Notes: generated by a model from the sequence alone, not told the origin. Counted from the first letter of the stretch, positions 18,238-28,548 are shown. The stretch: 64,000 bases of DNA from CAIWHR01 sp963709525 (GCA_963709525.1 CAVPXB010000015.1:124001-188000); one strand, 5' to 3'. A program made the numbers and translations.

Positions 18238-19109
18238 TGGTAGTGCACCCGCCGCCCGACGAACCAGAACTGCGCCAGCGCGACCGTTCCCAGGATCGCC
18301 AGCAGCACCATCGTCAGCACCGCCGCATACGCCGTGTCCCAGAAACGGAAGCCGATTTCGTAGATGTAGAAGAGCAGCAGCTCGGTCGCGTTGTCGGGCC
18401 CGCCGCGCGTCATCACGACGACGTGGTCGACCATCCGGAACGCGTCGATCACCGCGTTGACCAGCACGAACAGCGTCGTCGGCATCAGCAGCGGGAACGT
18501 GACGCGGCGGAAGAAATACCAGCGCGACGCGCCCTCGATCGCCGCGGCTTCGGCGAGGTTCGGCGACATCGACTGCAGCGCCGCGAGGTAGAAGATCATG
18601 AAAAAACCGGCTTCCTTCCACACCGCGACCACCATCAGCGCCGCCAGCGCCGAGTTCCTGCTGCCGAGCCAGTTGTGGCTGGCGAAGCCGAGCCCCTTGG
18701 TGATCTGCTCGAGCAGGCCGTACTCGGGCGTGTAGAAGAAGAGCCAGATGTTGGCCACCGCGATCATCGGCAGGATCGTCGGGGTGAAGAAGGCGAGGCG
18801 CAGGAAGCCGCGCCCGGCGATGCGTCCGTTGACCCAGGTCGCCATCAGCAGCGAAAGCGCGACGGCGACCGGGATCGTGCCCAGCGCGTACCAGAGGTTG
18901 TTGGTGAGCGACTGCCAGAAGATCGGATCGTCGGCGAGCAGCCGGTAGTTCTCGCCGCCGACGAACACCGCCGGCCGCGCGCCCTTGGGCGTCGAGAAGA
19001 AGCTGTGCCACGCGGTGGCAAGCGCCGGATAGTGCGTGAACAGCGCGAGCAGCGACGCGGCCGGCAGCACCAGCAGCCAGCCGTACACCCATTGCGTGGT
19101 GCGCGTCAT
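18234..19109 (-). CDS. Sugar/glycerol-3-phosphate-type ABC transporter permease (UgpA/MalF-like)
   Basis: Membrane subunit of 291 residues. Early LLVLPAASLLALFTHYP, FVGGENYRLLADDPIFW, and the EAA loop AEAAAIEGASRWYFFRRVTFPLL, followed by DHVVVMTRGGPDNATELLLFYIYE, are typical of CUT1 permeases of the UgpA/MalF type. It pairs with the next permease. Upstream lies a repeat element and a truncated binding-protein gene, so the complex encoded here would lack its normal substrate-binding subunit unless one is supplied elsewhere. Confidence 0.9.
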   Translation of the reverse strand: MTRTTQWVYGWLLVLPAASLLALFTHYPALATAWHSFFSTPKGARPAVFVGGENYRLLADDPIFWQSLTNNLWYALGTIPVAVALSLLMATWVNGRIAGRGFLRLAFFTPTILPMIAVANIWLFFYTPEYGLLEQITKGLGFASHNWLGSRNSALAALMVVAVWKEAGFFMIFYLAALQSMSPNLAEAAAIEGASRWYFFRRVTFPLLMPTTLFVLVNAVIDAFRMVDHVVVMTRGGPDNATELLLFYIYEIGFRFWDTAYAAVLTMVLLAILGTVALAQFWFVGRRVHYQ

Positions 19110-19137
19110 CGCGAAACACTCCGCCAGGCTTGCGGCA

Positions 19138-19238
19138 TTGATCCGGCACCGAGATGCATCAAGTCCCGTTCGGGCTGAGCCCGTCGAAGTCCTTCGACAA
19201 GCTCAGGACGAACGGTTGAACCATATTGATGCCGGATC
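19138..19238. repeat. REP-like element with terminal inverted repeats, copy A
   Basis: 101 bp bounded by TTGATCCGGCA at 19138 and TGCCGGATC ending at 19238. The core is an inverted pair, CGTTCGGGCTGAGCCCGTCG facing CGACAAGCTCAGGACGAACG. Related copies lie at 25674-25799 and 52378-52607. It sits between the truncated binding-protein gene and the permease gene. Confidence 0.75.
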
Positions 19239-19278
19239 GCCGGGATTAGGGCCGCAAAGGTCATGATCAGCGTGAAGT

Positions 19279-19869
19279 TCAGCGCGTGAAGCTCCTCAGC
19301 AAGCGCTCGGCATCGCGCTTGGTGAGCTTCTGCGCGACCTCGACCTGCTCCTTCCAGTTCTGCGGCGGCCGGTTCGGGTCGAGCCCGGCCTCCTTGAACA
19401 GTTCCTTGTTGTAGTAGAGAACGATCGTGGAGCGCTGGAAGGGGATGCCCCAGGTCTTGCCGCCGGTCTGGCTGTTCTCCATGAACGCCGGATAGAAGCT
19501 CTTCAGCCACGCCTGGTCGTCGGGCGTCTTGACGAGGTCGTCGAAGGGAACGATCGCGTCCTCGTCGATCAGCGAGTACATGTCGGTCGACAGCAGGATC
19601 GACGTCACCGGCGGCTCGCCGCCCTTCACCGCGGTCAGCACCTTGGCGATCGAATCCTGGTAGGTGCCGGTGTAGATCGGCTTCAGCTTGATCGCGGGGT
19701 TCTCTTTCTCGAAGTCGGCGGCGAGGCCATCGACGAGCTTGGTGATCGGTCCGCCGACGGCGACCGGGTAGTAGAACGACACCTCGACGGGCGCCTGCGC
19801 GAAGGCGAGGCTGCCGACCAGCAATGCTGCGCAACCGAGTGCCGCGCGACGGATATTAGTGGCCCACAT
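19279..19869 (-). pseudogene. ABC transporter substrate-binding protein (UgpB-like), C-terminally truncated
   Basis: Periplasmic extracellular solute-binding protein family 1. The signal peptide (AALGCAALLVGSLAFAQA) and first lobe are intact: VEVSFYYPVAVGGPITKLVD, YTGTYQDSIAKVLTAVKGGE, DDLVKTPDDQAWLKSFYP, IPFQRSTIVLYYNKELFKEA. The frame ends after AQKLTKRDAERLLRSFTR at 196 residues, where family members run to about 430. Only about 170 bp remain before the permease gene, so the second lobe cannot be hidden in another frame; the sequence is missing. A repeat element occupies the gap, suggesting repeat-associated deletion or assembly collapse. Confidence 0.8.
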
Positions 19870-19899
19870 GTTTTCTCCCGTGTCGAAAAATAACCGATG

Positions 19900-20993
<1,094 letters not shown>

Positions 20994-21130
20994 GAAGGGA
21001 CTCCCCGGCGCGGTACTGTATTTTTTGGATGGATTCAGGAAGACAACGGCGCCGCGGAAACGAGGCGCCGATGAGACGGGCCATGATACACCGCGTCCCG
21101 GCCGGGCGGAGGAGTCGGTCCGGTCGGCAC

Positions 21131-21925
21131 TCAGCGAAACAGGTGCGCCAGAGCGGCGCCGGGATCGGCGGCGCGCATGAATGCCTCGCCCACCAGGAAC
21201 GTATGCACGCCGTGCGCGCGCATCAGCGCGACGTCGGCCGGCGCGAGGATGCCGCTTTCGGTCACCACCAGCCGGTCCGGCGGAATGCGCGGGAGCAGGT
21301 CGAGCGTGGTCGCCAGCGACACCTCGAAGCTGCGCAGGTTGCGATTGTTGATGCCGATGAGGGGTGTGGCGAGCTTCAGCGCGCGATCGAGTTCCGCGCC
21401 GTCGTGAACCTCGACCAGAACCGCCATGCCGAAGTCGCGCGCGCAGGCCTCGAAGGCCGCCAACTGAGCGTCGTCGAGCGCGCTGACGATCAGCAGGACG
21501 GCATCGGCGCCCCAGGCGCGCGCTTCGGCGATCTGATACTCGTCGATGACGAAGTCCTTGCGCAATGCCGGCAGGCTGACCGCTTCCCGCGCGGCCGTCA
21601 GGTAACCTGGCGCGCCCTGAAAATACATGCGGTCGGTGAGCACCGACAGGCAGGCAGCGCCGCCCGCCTCGTAGCGCAGCGCGATGGCCGGTGGATCGAA
21701 GATCGGGCGCAACACCCCCTTGCTGGGGCTGGCCTTCTTGATCTCGGCGATCACGGCTGCGCGCCCGGCGGCGATCCTCATGCGCAGCGCCGCCTCGAAA
21801 TCGCGGACGGGCGCATTTTCACGCGCAACGCGCTCGACGACAGGCCACGGCAACGCCAGCCTGGCGGCCGCGACCTCCTCGACCTTGGTGGCGAGGATGC
21901 GGGTCAGTATGTCAGTCCTGTTCAC
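21131..21925 (-). CDS. trpC: Indole-3-glycerol phosphate synthase
   Basis: Tryptophan pathway enzyme closing the indole ring of carboxyphenylamino-deoxyribulose phosphate. TIM barrel of 264 residues with AEIKKASPSKG (phosphate/substrate Lys), ALRKDFVIDEYQI, DAVLLIVSAL, LVEVHDGAELDRAL, IGINNRNLRSFEVSL and TESGILAPADV: all family motifs and normal length. GTG 21925 with AGGAAG upstream is preferred because the protein then starts just before DILTRILATK; an in-frame ATG lies six codons earlier. It overlaps the end of the upstream FAD-protein gene instead of following trpD directly. Confidence 0.93.
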   Translation of the reverse strand: MNRTDILTRILATKVEEVAAARLALPWPVVERVARENAPVRDFEAALRMRIAAGRAAVIAEIKKASPSKGVLRPIFDPPAIALRYEAGGAACLSVLTDRMYFQGAPGYLTAAREAVSLPALRKDFVIDEYQIAEARAWGADAVLLIVSALDDAQLAAFEACARDFGMAVLVEVHDGAELDRALKLATPLIGINNRNLRSFEVSLATTLDLLPRIPPDRLVVTESGILAPADVALMRAHGVHTFLVGEAFMRAADPGAALAHLFR

Positions 21926-23507
21926 GGTCGGCGTCTTCCTCATGGTATTCCTGATCGAGATTGACGTGCCAGATCGCCTCGCGGTCCCGCGACGGGTCGA
22001 GGATGCATTCGACCGCCATGCGCGCGCTGACCATCGAATGGTCCTGGTTATTGTAGCGATGCATGCCGTTGCGGCCGACGAGCCACAGATTGCCGAGCGT
22101 GGCCGCGAAGCGCTTGACGACTTCGAGCTGTGCGTAGCTACCGAAGTACGCGGGATAGGCCTTGGGCACGCGCACGACCACGCCGTCCTCGACCTCCTCC
22201 GCGCGGGCCAGTCCGATCGTCTGCAGCTCGCGTGCCGCGAACGCGAGGAAACGGTCATCCGGCATCGACCACAGGTCATCGCCGTCCTGGCAAAAATATT
22301 CGAGGCCGAGGAAGATCTTCGGTCGCGACGCCACCATCGCCGGGCTCCAGTTGTTGAAGATCTGAATGCGGCCCATGCGCACCTCCGGCTCCTGCACGTA
22401 GATCCAGTTGTCCGGAGGCATTCCCGTCTGCGCGTCGGCCGGCGTGCCGGGTGGCGGCGTCATGCGCGGCAGCAGCAGCCCCGCCGTCATGAAGTCGCGA
22501 TAGGGCAGCCCGTCGCCGACGGCGCGCACGTCGGCGGGTGCGGCGGGCGACAACGCGCCGACGAGCTCGCTGATCGGCATCGTCGAGACCAGGTGCGCGG
22601 CGTCGATCCTGTACGCGCTGCCGTCGCGGTCGCGCACTTCGACATCGCGGATGTTGCGATGGTCATGGCGGATGCCCACCACCCTCTGGCCGAGGCGGAT
22701 TTCGCCCCCGCCGGCGCGTACGCGCTCGGCGACGACCTCCCACAACTGGCCGGGGCCCAGCTTGGGGTAGAGGAAGCGCTCGATCAGACTGGTCTCGGTC
22801 GCCTTCTGGTCCGTGCCGCCGTCACCGCGCCGCAACGCGCCGCGAACCGCGTGCGCGACGGCACGGCTGATCGAAAGGCCCTTGATCCGCTGGGCGCCCC
22901 ACTCCGCCGAGATCTCCGTGCAGGGCACGCCCCACACCTTTTCGGTGTAATCCTTGAAGAACGTCCGATATAGCCGCTGCCCGAACCGGTTGACGAGAAA
23001 GTCCTCGAGCGTGCGCTCCTGCGCGCGGGGAAACGCGTGGCTGCGCAGGTAACTCGCGCCGATGGCAGCGGTACGGCCGAGGCCGAGATTGGCCAGCGTC
23101 GCGGGGCTCAACCGGATCGGATAATCGAAGAACTTGCGCAGGTAATAGATGCGCGAGATGCGACGCCTGACGAGCATCACGCGATCGGCGTCCGGAATTT
23201 CCCGCGGGGCCGCCGCGTCCAGTTCGCGCGACTGGCTCCGGTAGGTGATCCGTGTCGGTGCGCTGCCTTCCGGATCCGCGACGGGCAGGATCTCGCGCCA
23301 CCAGTCCATGACCCAGTCCGATTTCGAGAAAAAGCGGTGGCCGCCAAGGTCCATCCGATTTCCGCCGTGCACGATGGTGCGCGAGATGCCCCCGACCTGC
23401 GCTTCCAGGTCGAGCACGACCGGCGGCCGCCCCGCACGCACGAGTTCAAGCGCGGCCGTCAGGCCGGCAGGCCCGGCGCCGATGATGACGATGCGCGGTT
23501 CAGCCAT
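21912..23507 (-). CDS. FAD-dependent oxidoreductase, UDP-galactopyranose-mutase-like
   Basis: Flavoprotein of 531 residues. Dinucleotide motif IVIIGAGPAGLTAALELV at the N-terminus, then LDLEAQVGGISRTI and MDLGGHRFFS, a Glf/protoporphyrinogen-oxidase-like arrangement. FKDYTEKVWGVPCTEIS and the late GRNGMHRYNNQDHSM support a UDP-galactopyranose-mutase-like family often found with cell-surface glycan genes. Eight-base overlap with the GtrA gene upstream in the operon and a 14-base overlap with trpC downstream. Actual substrate unknown. Confidence 0.85.
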   Translation of the reverse strand: MAEPRIVIIGAGPAGLTAALELVRAGRPPVVLDLEAQVGGISRTIVHGGNRMDLGGHRFFSKSDWVMDWWREILPVADPEGSAPTRITYRSQSRELDAAAPREIPDADRVMLVRRRISRIYYLRKFFDYPIRLSPATLANLGLGRTAAIGASYLRSHAFPRAQERTLEDFLVNRFGQRLYRTFFKDYTEKVWGVPCTEISAEWGAQRIKGLSISRAVAHAVRGALRRGDGGTDQKATETSLIERFLYPKLGPGQLWEVVAERVRAGGGEIRLGQRVVGIRHDHRNIRDVEVRDRDGSAYRIDAAHLVSTMPISELVGALSPAAPADVRAVGDGLPYRDFMTAGLLLPRMTPPPGTPADAQTGMPPDNWIYVQEPEVRMGRIQIFNNWSPAMVASRPKIFLGLEYFCQDGDDLWSMPDDRFLAFAARELQTIGLARAEEVEDGVVVRVPKAYPAYFGSYAQLEVVKRFAATLGNLWLVGRNGMHRYNNQDHSMVSARMAVECILDPSRDREAIWHVNLDQEYHEEDADREQD

Positions 23508-23922
23508 CGCTGTGTCCGCCTCCGGCGCGCGGCACCGAGAACATCAGCGCTCGACGCAGGAGGAAAACGGTGACGAAGGACGCCAGCACCGCAATGCCTT
23601 TGGCGACCGCGAGTGAGAATCCGAGCTGTTCGCCGGCCGCAACGATCGCGACGGTCATCAGCAAGCCCGCCACACCGGTGACCGCGTAGAGCACGAGCTC
23701 GAAACCGACCGTCGATCGATAGCGCCGATGGGCAAACACCAGGCGAATCGCAAGCAGATAGTGAATCCCGAGGCCGGCGGCATAGCCGATCGCGCTCGCC
23801 GGCGCGGGCGGCATGCCGATGCGGACGAGCGCGAAGAGCACGCCCACGTCGGCGCCGAGCGAGACCGCGCTGGCGAGCGCATAACGCAGTCCTTCACGCA
23901 GCACGGCGCGCGGCGCGCTCAA
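23500..23922 (-). CDS. GtrA family membrane protein
   Basis: About 140 residues with four hydrophobic helices: REGLRYALASAVSLGADVGV, AIGYAAGLGIHYLLAIRLVF, VLYAVTGVAGLLMTVAIVAA and AVLASFVTVFLLRRALMF. This is the GtrA fold, thought to help move lipid-linked sugars (polyprenyl-phosphate glycans) across the inner membrane. TTG 23922 is chosen with GGAG upstream; GTG 23946 would add eight residues. Lies between the multi-spanning membrane protein and the FAD oxidoreductase gene, supporting a shared glycan role. Confidence 0.85.
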   Translation of the reverse strand: MSAPRAVLREGLRYALASAVSLGADVGVLFALVRIGMPPAPASAIGYAAGLGIHYLLAIRLVFAHRRYRSTVGFELVLYAVTGVAGLLMTVAIVAAGEQLGFSLAVAKGIAVLASFVTVFLLRRALMFSVPRAGGGHSDG

Positions 23923-23986
23923 GCGGAGGTCTCCAGTTGTTTGCACTGCCGATGGCTCAAAAGCCCTTTTGCGCGGTCGGCGTCCA

Positions 23987-25648
23987 TCAATGCGCGCCGG
24001 CCGTGCCCGGCAGGCAGCCCGCGCGCGGAATATTGGCGGCAATGGCGTTCTCCCAGGCGCGGAAGTCGGCGATCTCGCCTCCGGCATCGATCGCGACCAG
24101 CGTCGCCGTCGCCGGATTCCAGCAATGGACGCCGCGAAACCCTGCCATTGTGAACGACTTGTCGGGCTTGAGCGCGTGATGCCCGCCTCCGGCAAACAGG
24201 CGCCCCCATTCGGGCAGGTTCTGCCAGGTCGCGCCGGCGACACGGTCGAGGTGATCCTCGGCCTGCGTGGGGCGCGAAGCCAGGCCCCCCTGCGCGTTGC
24301 GGGCGAACGGCGCCACCCGGATCTGATCCGGGAGCAGCACCAGCGCGTAGCCGTCGGGACCGACGCGCGCCGCGAGCGCCGGCAGTGCAGCCTGCACCTG
24401 GCGCATGGTCGCCGCTGCCTCGTGCCATTGTCGCAAGCTCCCCTGCTGCCCGATAAGCAACAGCACGACGAGCCCGACACCGAGCGCGCGGCGCGCGCGG
24501 CCCGGCGCGAGCGCCATCCCCGCAGCCAGCGCGACGAAGAGCCACGGCAGGTAGAAGCTGCGCGCCCCGTCGCCCTGCAGTGATGCGACCGGAAACGAAC
24601 TTGCCGGTGCGATGGTGTAGACCACCGCCGAGACAAGGAGCGCCGCGGTCAGCAACCGCGTGCGGGTGCGTCGACCGACGGCATCCGCCACCGCCAGCGC
24701 GGCGATGAGCGCAAGCGCCCCCGCGAGCGCGAGCGCCCACGCGCCACCGTATGCGCCCGGCTGCTCGGTCGCCACCGAAGCAAGCGGCGCCATCCGGTCG
24801 ACCCACTCGCCGATGCCGCGCGGAAACGTCGACGCCGGGTAGACCTTGAGCGGGGTTCCGAACAGTATCAGGCGCACGAGGGCGTAGAGCGCAAACGCGA
24901 TCCAAGCAGGCAGGAGTTCGCGCACGGCAAACGCGACGCGGCGCGTCCTGGCGTGGGCGATGGAGAAGCCTTCGCCACCGCTCGCCAATGCCGCACAGAT
25001 CGGCAGCGCGACGAACGGCAGCGGCATGGCGCTCTCCTTCGCGAGCAGGGCCCCGATCAGGAACGCGACGCGAAACGACTGACGCAACAGGCCGGCCGCG
25101 ACACCGCCCCTGCGAAAAGTCGCAAGGAACAGCAGCGCGAACAGCGCCGCCAGGAGGTCGAAGCGGCCAACCAGCCAGAACGTCACCTCGCCCGCGAACG
25201 GGAAGGCCGCGAATATCGCGCTGGACAGCGCTGCCGCGGCGGTGCGCGCCCCGGGTTCGTCCGGCGACCACTTCCACGCCAGGCCGCCGATGAGGGCAGC
25301 ATTGGCGAGGTGCAACACGAGGCTCTCGACGTGCCAACCCGCGGCGGCGGTACCGAACAGCCGCCAGTCCAGCGCAAAGGAAGCGAAAGCGAGCGGGCGC
25401 CATGCGAAATTGCCCGATTCGAGCGGCCGCCAGAATCGCTCCAGGATCCACCTGCCGAGCCCGTGCGCGCGGTCGGCCTGGTAGATCCAGTCGAGATGCG
25501 AGAAGTCGTCGCTGAGGAACCCCCCCGGCCAGCCACGTGCGTGCAGCGCGACCACGACGAGCAGGATGACTGTCGCGAAGACGGCCCAGCGCGTCCCTGC
25601 GGGCACCCGCTTCCCGGTCACGACGTGCAAATTTCGATCCCTCCGCAT
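23987..25648 (-). CDS. Multi-spanning membrane protein, glycosyltransferase-39-like
   Basis: Integral membrane protein of 553 residues with about ten helices. The first periplasmic loop after helix one has GGFLSDDFSHLDWIYQAD, an acidic pair like the catalytic loop of polyprenyl-phosphate-sugar-using GT-C enzymes. WRPLAFASFALDWRLFG and ALLAKESAMPLPFVAL are typical of this protein group. The C-terminal 150 residues are soluble. Known GT-C relatives transfer sugars from lipid carriers to proteins or lipids; the acceptor here is unknown. ATG 25648 used; a TTG nine bases after GGAGGG is an alternative start a few codons in. Confidence 0.7.
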   Translation of the reverse strand: MRRDRNLHVVTGKRVPAGTRWAVFATVILLVVVALHARGWPGGFLSDDFSHLDWIYQADRAHGLGRWILERFWRPLESGNFAWRPLAFASFALDWRLFGTAAAGWHVESLVLHLANAALIGGLAWKWSPDEPGARTAAAALSSAIFAAFPFAGEVTFWLVGRFDLLAALFALLFLATFRRGGVAAGLLRQSFRVAFLIGALLAKESAMPLPFVALPICAALASGGEGFSIAHARTRRVAFAVRELLPAWIAFALYALVRLILFGTPLKVYPASTFPRGIGEWVDRMAPLASVATEQPGAYGGAWALALAGALALIAALAVADAVGRRTRTRLLTAALLVSAVVYTIAPASSFPVASLQGDGARSFYLPWLFVALAAGMALAPGRARRALGVGLVVLLLIGQQGSLRQWHEAAATMRQVQAALPALAARVGPDGYALVLLPDQIRVAPFARNAQGGLASRPTQAEDHLDRVAGATWQNLPEWGRLFAGGGHHALKPDKSFTMAGFRGVHCWNPATATLVAIDAGGEIADFRAWENAIAANIPRAGCLPGTAGAH

Positions 25649-25673
25649 CGCGGCGCGGGTATCGCGACCCTAA

Positions 25674-25799
25674 GGACCCGGCGTGTACAGCGTTGAACCG
25701 TTCGTCCCGAGCTTGTCGAAGGAGCCTGTCCCGAGCTTGTCGAAGGAATTCGACGGGCACAGCCCGAATGGAACTTCATACATCGACGTGCCGGATCAA
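25674..25799. repeat. REP-like element with terminal inverted repeat, copy B
   Basis: Right end TGCCGGATCAA at 25789-25799; left end degenerate near 25674. The core is a doubled unit CGAGCTTGTCGAAGGA followed by TTCGACGGGCACAGCCCGAA. Same family as 19138-19238 and 52378-52607. It lies just after the end of trpD. Confidence 0.7.
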
Positions 25800-25808
25800 C
25801 AGCATCGC

Positions 25809-26848
25809 CTATTTTCCGCGCGAACCCAGGCGTTGCGTTGCCGCGACGAACTGGTCGAGCTTGTGCTTCGCCGCACCCGACACGATCGCCTGCCGTGCCA
25901 GCTCGATACCCTCGGCGATCGAGCTCGCGATGTCGGCCGCGTACAGTGCCGCGCCCGCGTTGAGCACGACGATCTCGCGCGGAGTGCCCTCGACGTTGGC
26001 GAGCGCTTCCTGCAGCATCTCCTTCGACTCGCCGGCATCGGCCACCTTGAGTCCGCGGTTGCTGATCATCGCAGGCCGAAGTCCTCGGGGTGGATCTCGT
26101 ACTCGCGGACTTCGCCGTCCTTCAGCTCGCCGACCATCGTCGCTGCGCCGAGCGAGACTTCATCCATCCCGTCCTTGCCGTAGACGACGAGCGCGTGCTT
26201 GCTGCCCAGCCGTTGCAGCACGCGGACCAGGATGCCGACGAGATCGGGGTGGAAGACGCCCAGCAGCTGGTTGGGCGCGCCGGCCGGATTGGTGAGCGGT
26301 CCCAGGATGTTGAAGATCGTCCTCACGCCGAGCTCCTTCCTCACCGGCGCCGCGTGCTTCATCGCCGCGTGGTGGTTGGGCGCGAACATGAAGCCGATGC
26401 CGGTCTCCCCGATGCACGAGGCCACCTGCGCCGGGGTCAGCATGATGTTGGCGCCGAGCGACTCCAGCACGTCGGCGCTGCCCGACTTCGACGACACCGA
26501 GCGGCCGCCGTGCTTGGCCACGCGCGCGCCGGCGGCGGCGGCGACGAACATCGACGCGGTCGAGATGTTGAACGTGTGCGCGGCATCCCCCCCGGTGCCG
26601 ACGATGTCGAGCAGCGGCGGCCCCGGTGGAACTTCGACCCGGGTCGCGAACTCGCGCATCACCTGCGCGGCCGCCGCGATCTCGCCGACGGTCTCCTTCT
26701 TGACCCGCAGGCCGACGGTGATCGCGGCGATCATCACCGGCGACAGCTCGCCGCTCATGATCCGCCGCATCAGCGACAGCATCTCGTCGGGAAAGATCTC
26801 CCGGTGCTCGATCGTGCGCTGCAGTGCTTCCTGGACGGTGATGGTCAT
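25809..26848 (-). CDS. trpD: Anthranilate phosphoribosyltransferase, one frame break
   Basis: Transfers phosphoribose from PRPP to anthranilate. The long frame gives residues 1-261: MTITVQEALQRTIEHREIFP, VGTGGDAAHTFNISTASMF (PRPP-binding glycine-rich loop), AKHGGRSVSSKSGSADVLE, FNILGPLTNPA, and ends EIHPEDFGLR. The second frame from 26069 continues ISNRGLKVADAGESKEML to GSRGK, exactly the expected C-terminal 86 residues. One base is missing at about 26067. The ATG overlaps the trpG stop by four bases. Such a break in an essential biosynthetic gene is more likely a sequence error than a real mutation. Confidence 0.9.
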
Positions 26849-27429
26849 GTCGTCTTTCCTTGTGGCGGTGGAACGAGAAAGTTGCGCAGCAGCGCGTGAC
26901 CGTGCTCGGTGAGGAAGGCCTCGGGATGGAACTGCACGCCCTCGACGGCGAACTCGCGATGGCGCACGCCCATGATCTCGCCGTCCTCGGCGGTGGCCGT
27001 GATTTCGAGACAGCCCGGCAATGAGCTCTTCTCGATCGCGAGCGAATGGTAGCGCGTGACCGCGAACGGCGACGGCAATCCCGCGAACACGCCTTTGCCG
27101 TCGTGCGTCACCGCCGACATCTTGCCGTGCATCACCTGCTGCGCGCGAACGATGTGGCCGCCGAAGGCCTGCCCGATCGACTGGTGGCCCAGGCACACGC
27201 CCAGGATCGGAATGCGTCCGGCGAAGCGCTCGATCAGCGGCACCGAGATGCCCGCTTCGCGCGGCGTGCAGGGCCCCGGCGAGATGACGATCTTCTCCGG
27301 CTGCCAGGCTTCGATCTGCTCCAGCGTGATCGCGTCGTTGCGATGGACGTGCACGTCGGCGCCCAGCTCGCCGAAATACTGGACGAGATTCCAGGTGAAG
27401 CTGTCGTAGTTGTCGATCATCAGCAGCAT
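26845..27429 (-). CDS. trpG: Anthranilate synthase component II (glutamine amidotransferase)
   Basis: Class I amidotransferase of 194 residues supplying ammonia to TrpE. MIDNYDSFTWNLVQYFGELG opens the protein; IVISPGPCTPREAGIS and ILGVCLGHQSIGQAFGG hold the oxyanion region and catalytic Cys; VEGVQFHPEAFLTEHG holds the His-Glu pair. Overlaps trpD by four bases (ATGA). Preceded by a vapC gene on the same strand rather than by trpE, which lies 13 kb away at 40496-41974. Could also serve folate synthesis as PabA. Confidence 0.93.
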   Translation of the reverse strand: MLLMIDNYDSFTWNLVQYFGELGADVHVHRNDAITLEQIEAWQPEKIVISPGPCTPREAGISVPLIERFAGRIPILGVCLGHQSIGQAFGGHIVRAQQVMHGKMSAVTHDGKGVFAGLPSPFAVTRYHSLAIEKSSLPGCLEITATAEDGEIMGVRHREFAVEGVQFHPEAFLTEHGHALLRNFLVPPPQGKTT

Positions 27430-27477
27430 CGCTCACTCATCCTTTTGATTCTTCCCTGCGATGCCGACAGCGACCGG

Positions 27478-27500
27478 AAAATTGTTCGGGTGAGCCGAAC
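27478..27500 (-). terminator. Weak terminator between vapC and trpG
   Basis: On the minus strand, stem GTTCGG / CCGAAC with a five-base loop is followed by AATTTT. It would end vapBC transcription before trpG. The stem is short, so efficiency is doubtful. Confidence 0.4.
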
Positions 27501-27534
27501 CCGCGGTTGCCACGGAGCGGCGCAAGTTGCGATG

Positions 27535-27924
27535 TTACGCGCAGCGAAGACCAAGATGCTCGACGAAAGGATCGAAGTCCCTGTCGCTGTAAAGAAGGGT
27601 CAACCCGTTCTCGATGCAGTAGGTCGCAATCACCGTGTCGATCGTCTTGCGCACGCTGATCCCGTGCAGTCTCAGCGCGCGAAAGTTCTCGGCGGCTCGA
27701 ATCGCAATGGCTTGCCCCGCCAGGTCCACGATCACCAACGAAGTCAGCAGCCTTCTGGCCTGATTGAAATCGCGGTCGCTGGTGAAGCCTTGCAGTACCT
27801 CAGCCAATATCAGGTCGCCTGTCGCAACCAGCTCGGTACCCAGCAGCGAATCCAGTTTCGCCGCTTGCGGTGTAGCGACGCCTCGGAAGAAGTCGATCCA
27901 TACGCTGGAATCGACCAGAATCAC
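27535..27924 (-). CDS. vapC: PIN-domain toxin, VapC family
   Basis: Ribonuclease toxin of 129 residues. MILVDSSVWIDFF gives the first PIN-domain acidic residue, LILAEVLQGF the second (Glu), TIDTVIATYC the third, and LLYSDRDFDPFVEHLGL the last Asp pair. Length and motif spacing are normal. ATG overlaps the vapB stop by four bases (ATGA), the usual toxin-antitoxin arrangement. VapC toxins cut tRNA or rRNA; the target here is unknown. Confidence 0.92.
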   Translation of the reverse strand: MILVDSSVWIDFFRGVATPQAAKLDSLLGTELVATGDLILAEVLQGFTSDRDFNQARRLLTSLVIVDLAGQAIAIRAAENFRALRLHGISVRKTIDTVIATYCIENGLTLLYSDRDFDPFVEHLGLRCA

Positions 27925-28115
27925 CTGTCGCGCCTCATGGCATCAAGATCGCCCTCCCAGTCGAGCTTGCCACGGAAACGCCGTATTTCCTCTTGCTGCC
28001 GGAGCCGCAGCAGGGTGCGAAGTCCCAGCTCGACCACGTCCCGTTTGGTCTTCAGCCCGGTCGCTCTGAGCGAGTCCTTCATCAGCTTGTCGTCGATGAC
28101 GATGTTGGTGCGCAT
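27921..28115 (-). CDS. vapB: VapB-type antitoxin
   Basis: Antitoxin of 64 residues. MRTNIVIDDKLMKDSLRATG and KTKRDVVELGLRTLLRLRQQ match the VapB family that binds DNA as a ribbon-helix-helix-like dimer through its N-terminus and wraps VapC through its C-terminus (RFRGKLDWEGDLDAMR). Immediately upstream is an inverted repeat GTGTGTA/TACACAC, a likely autoregulatory operator. Confidence 0.9.
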   Translation of the reverse strand: MRTNIVIDDKLMKDSLRATGLKTKRDVVELGLRTLLRLRQQEEIRRFRGKLDWEGDLDAMRRDR

Positions 28116-28116
28116 G

Positions 28117-28146
28117 GTGTGTATTTTTCTATATTAACGTACACAC
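28117..28146 (-). promoter_or_regulatory. Candidate vapBC operator/promoter
   Basis: Inverted repeat GTGTGTA (28117-28123) and TACACAC (28140-28146) with a 16-base AT-rich spacer, starting one base upstream of the vapB ATG. The spacer contains TAATAT-type -10 sequence on the minus strand. VapB-VapC complexes commonly repress by binding such palindromes. Confidence 0.65.
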
Positions 28147-28548
28147 TATAGACCATCGCGTGGAGCAGCGCAACGATAGGTGCGGTTGCAGGCGCACCAA
28201 CGTCAATTCCGGACTCTCTCCCGACAGTCCGGGTAACGCTCGATTACGTCGCCGTCCCTTTCCTTGTATTGCCCGGCATCCCAAGTCTGACTACGCATCA
28301 TCGCGTCCAGCCGACGAATGGCCTGGTCTGAAATCGAGATGGCGGCGGCGTCTTGTTGGATCCAGGTAATCGGTCGTCTGCTCGTGTTGCGGGCGCGCGT
28401 CGCCTGGCAAAGACTGCTCTCCGTGGCTATTCTTGTCGTGGCCGTATGCCGACCCGAAACCGATGCACGCGCAGCGCTTTGGCAAGCGCCGTTGGGTGGC
28501 CCCGCGCATGGCAAAATGTTCCCCCCACCCTCGCATCTCGACCCCAAC
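28147..28548. other. Intergenic region before the SNF2 gene
   Basis: No supported gene. A short minus-strand frame ending near 28203 has a polar, coding-looking tail (TWDAGQYKERDGDVIERYPD) that could be the remnant of a small gene, but nothing identifies it. The plus-strand frame extending upstream of the helicase start lacks recognisable domain sequence. Confidence 0.4.

Noticed and set aside
26060..26072. Programmed frameshift in trpD
   Set aside because: No slippery heptamer or downstream structure is evident, the stop codon is immediate, and many other genes here carry similar single-base breaks.
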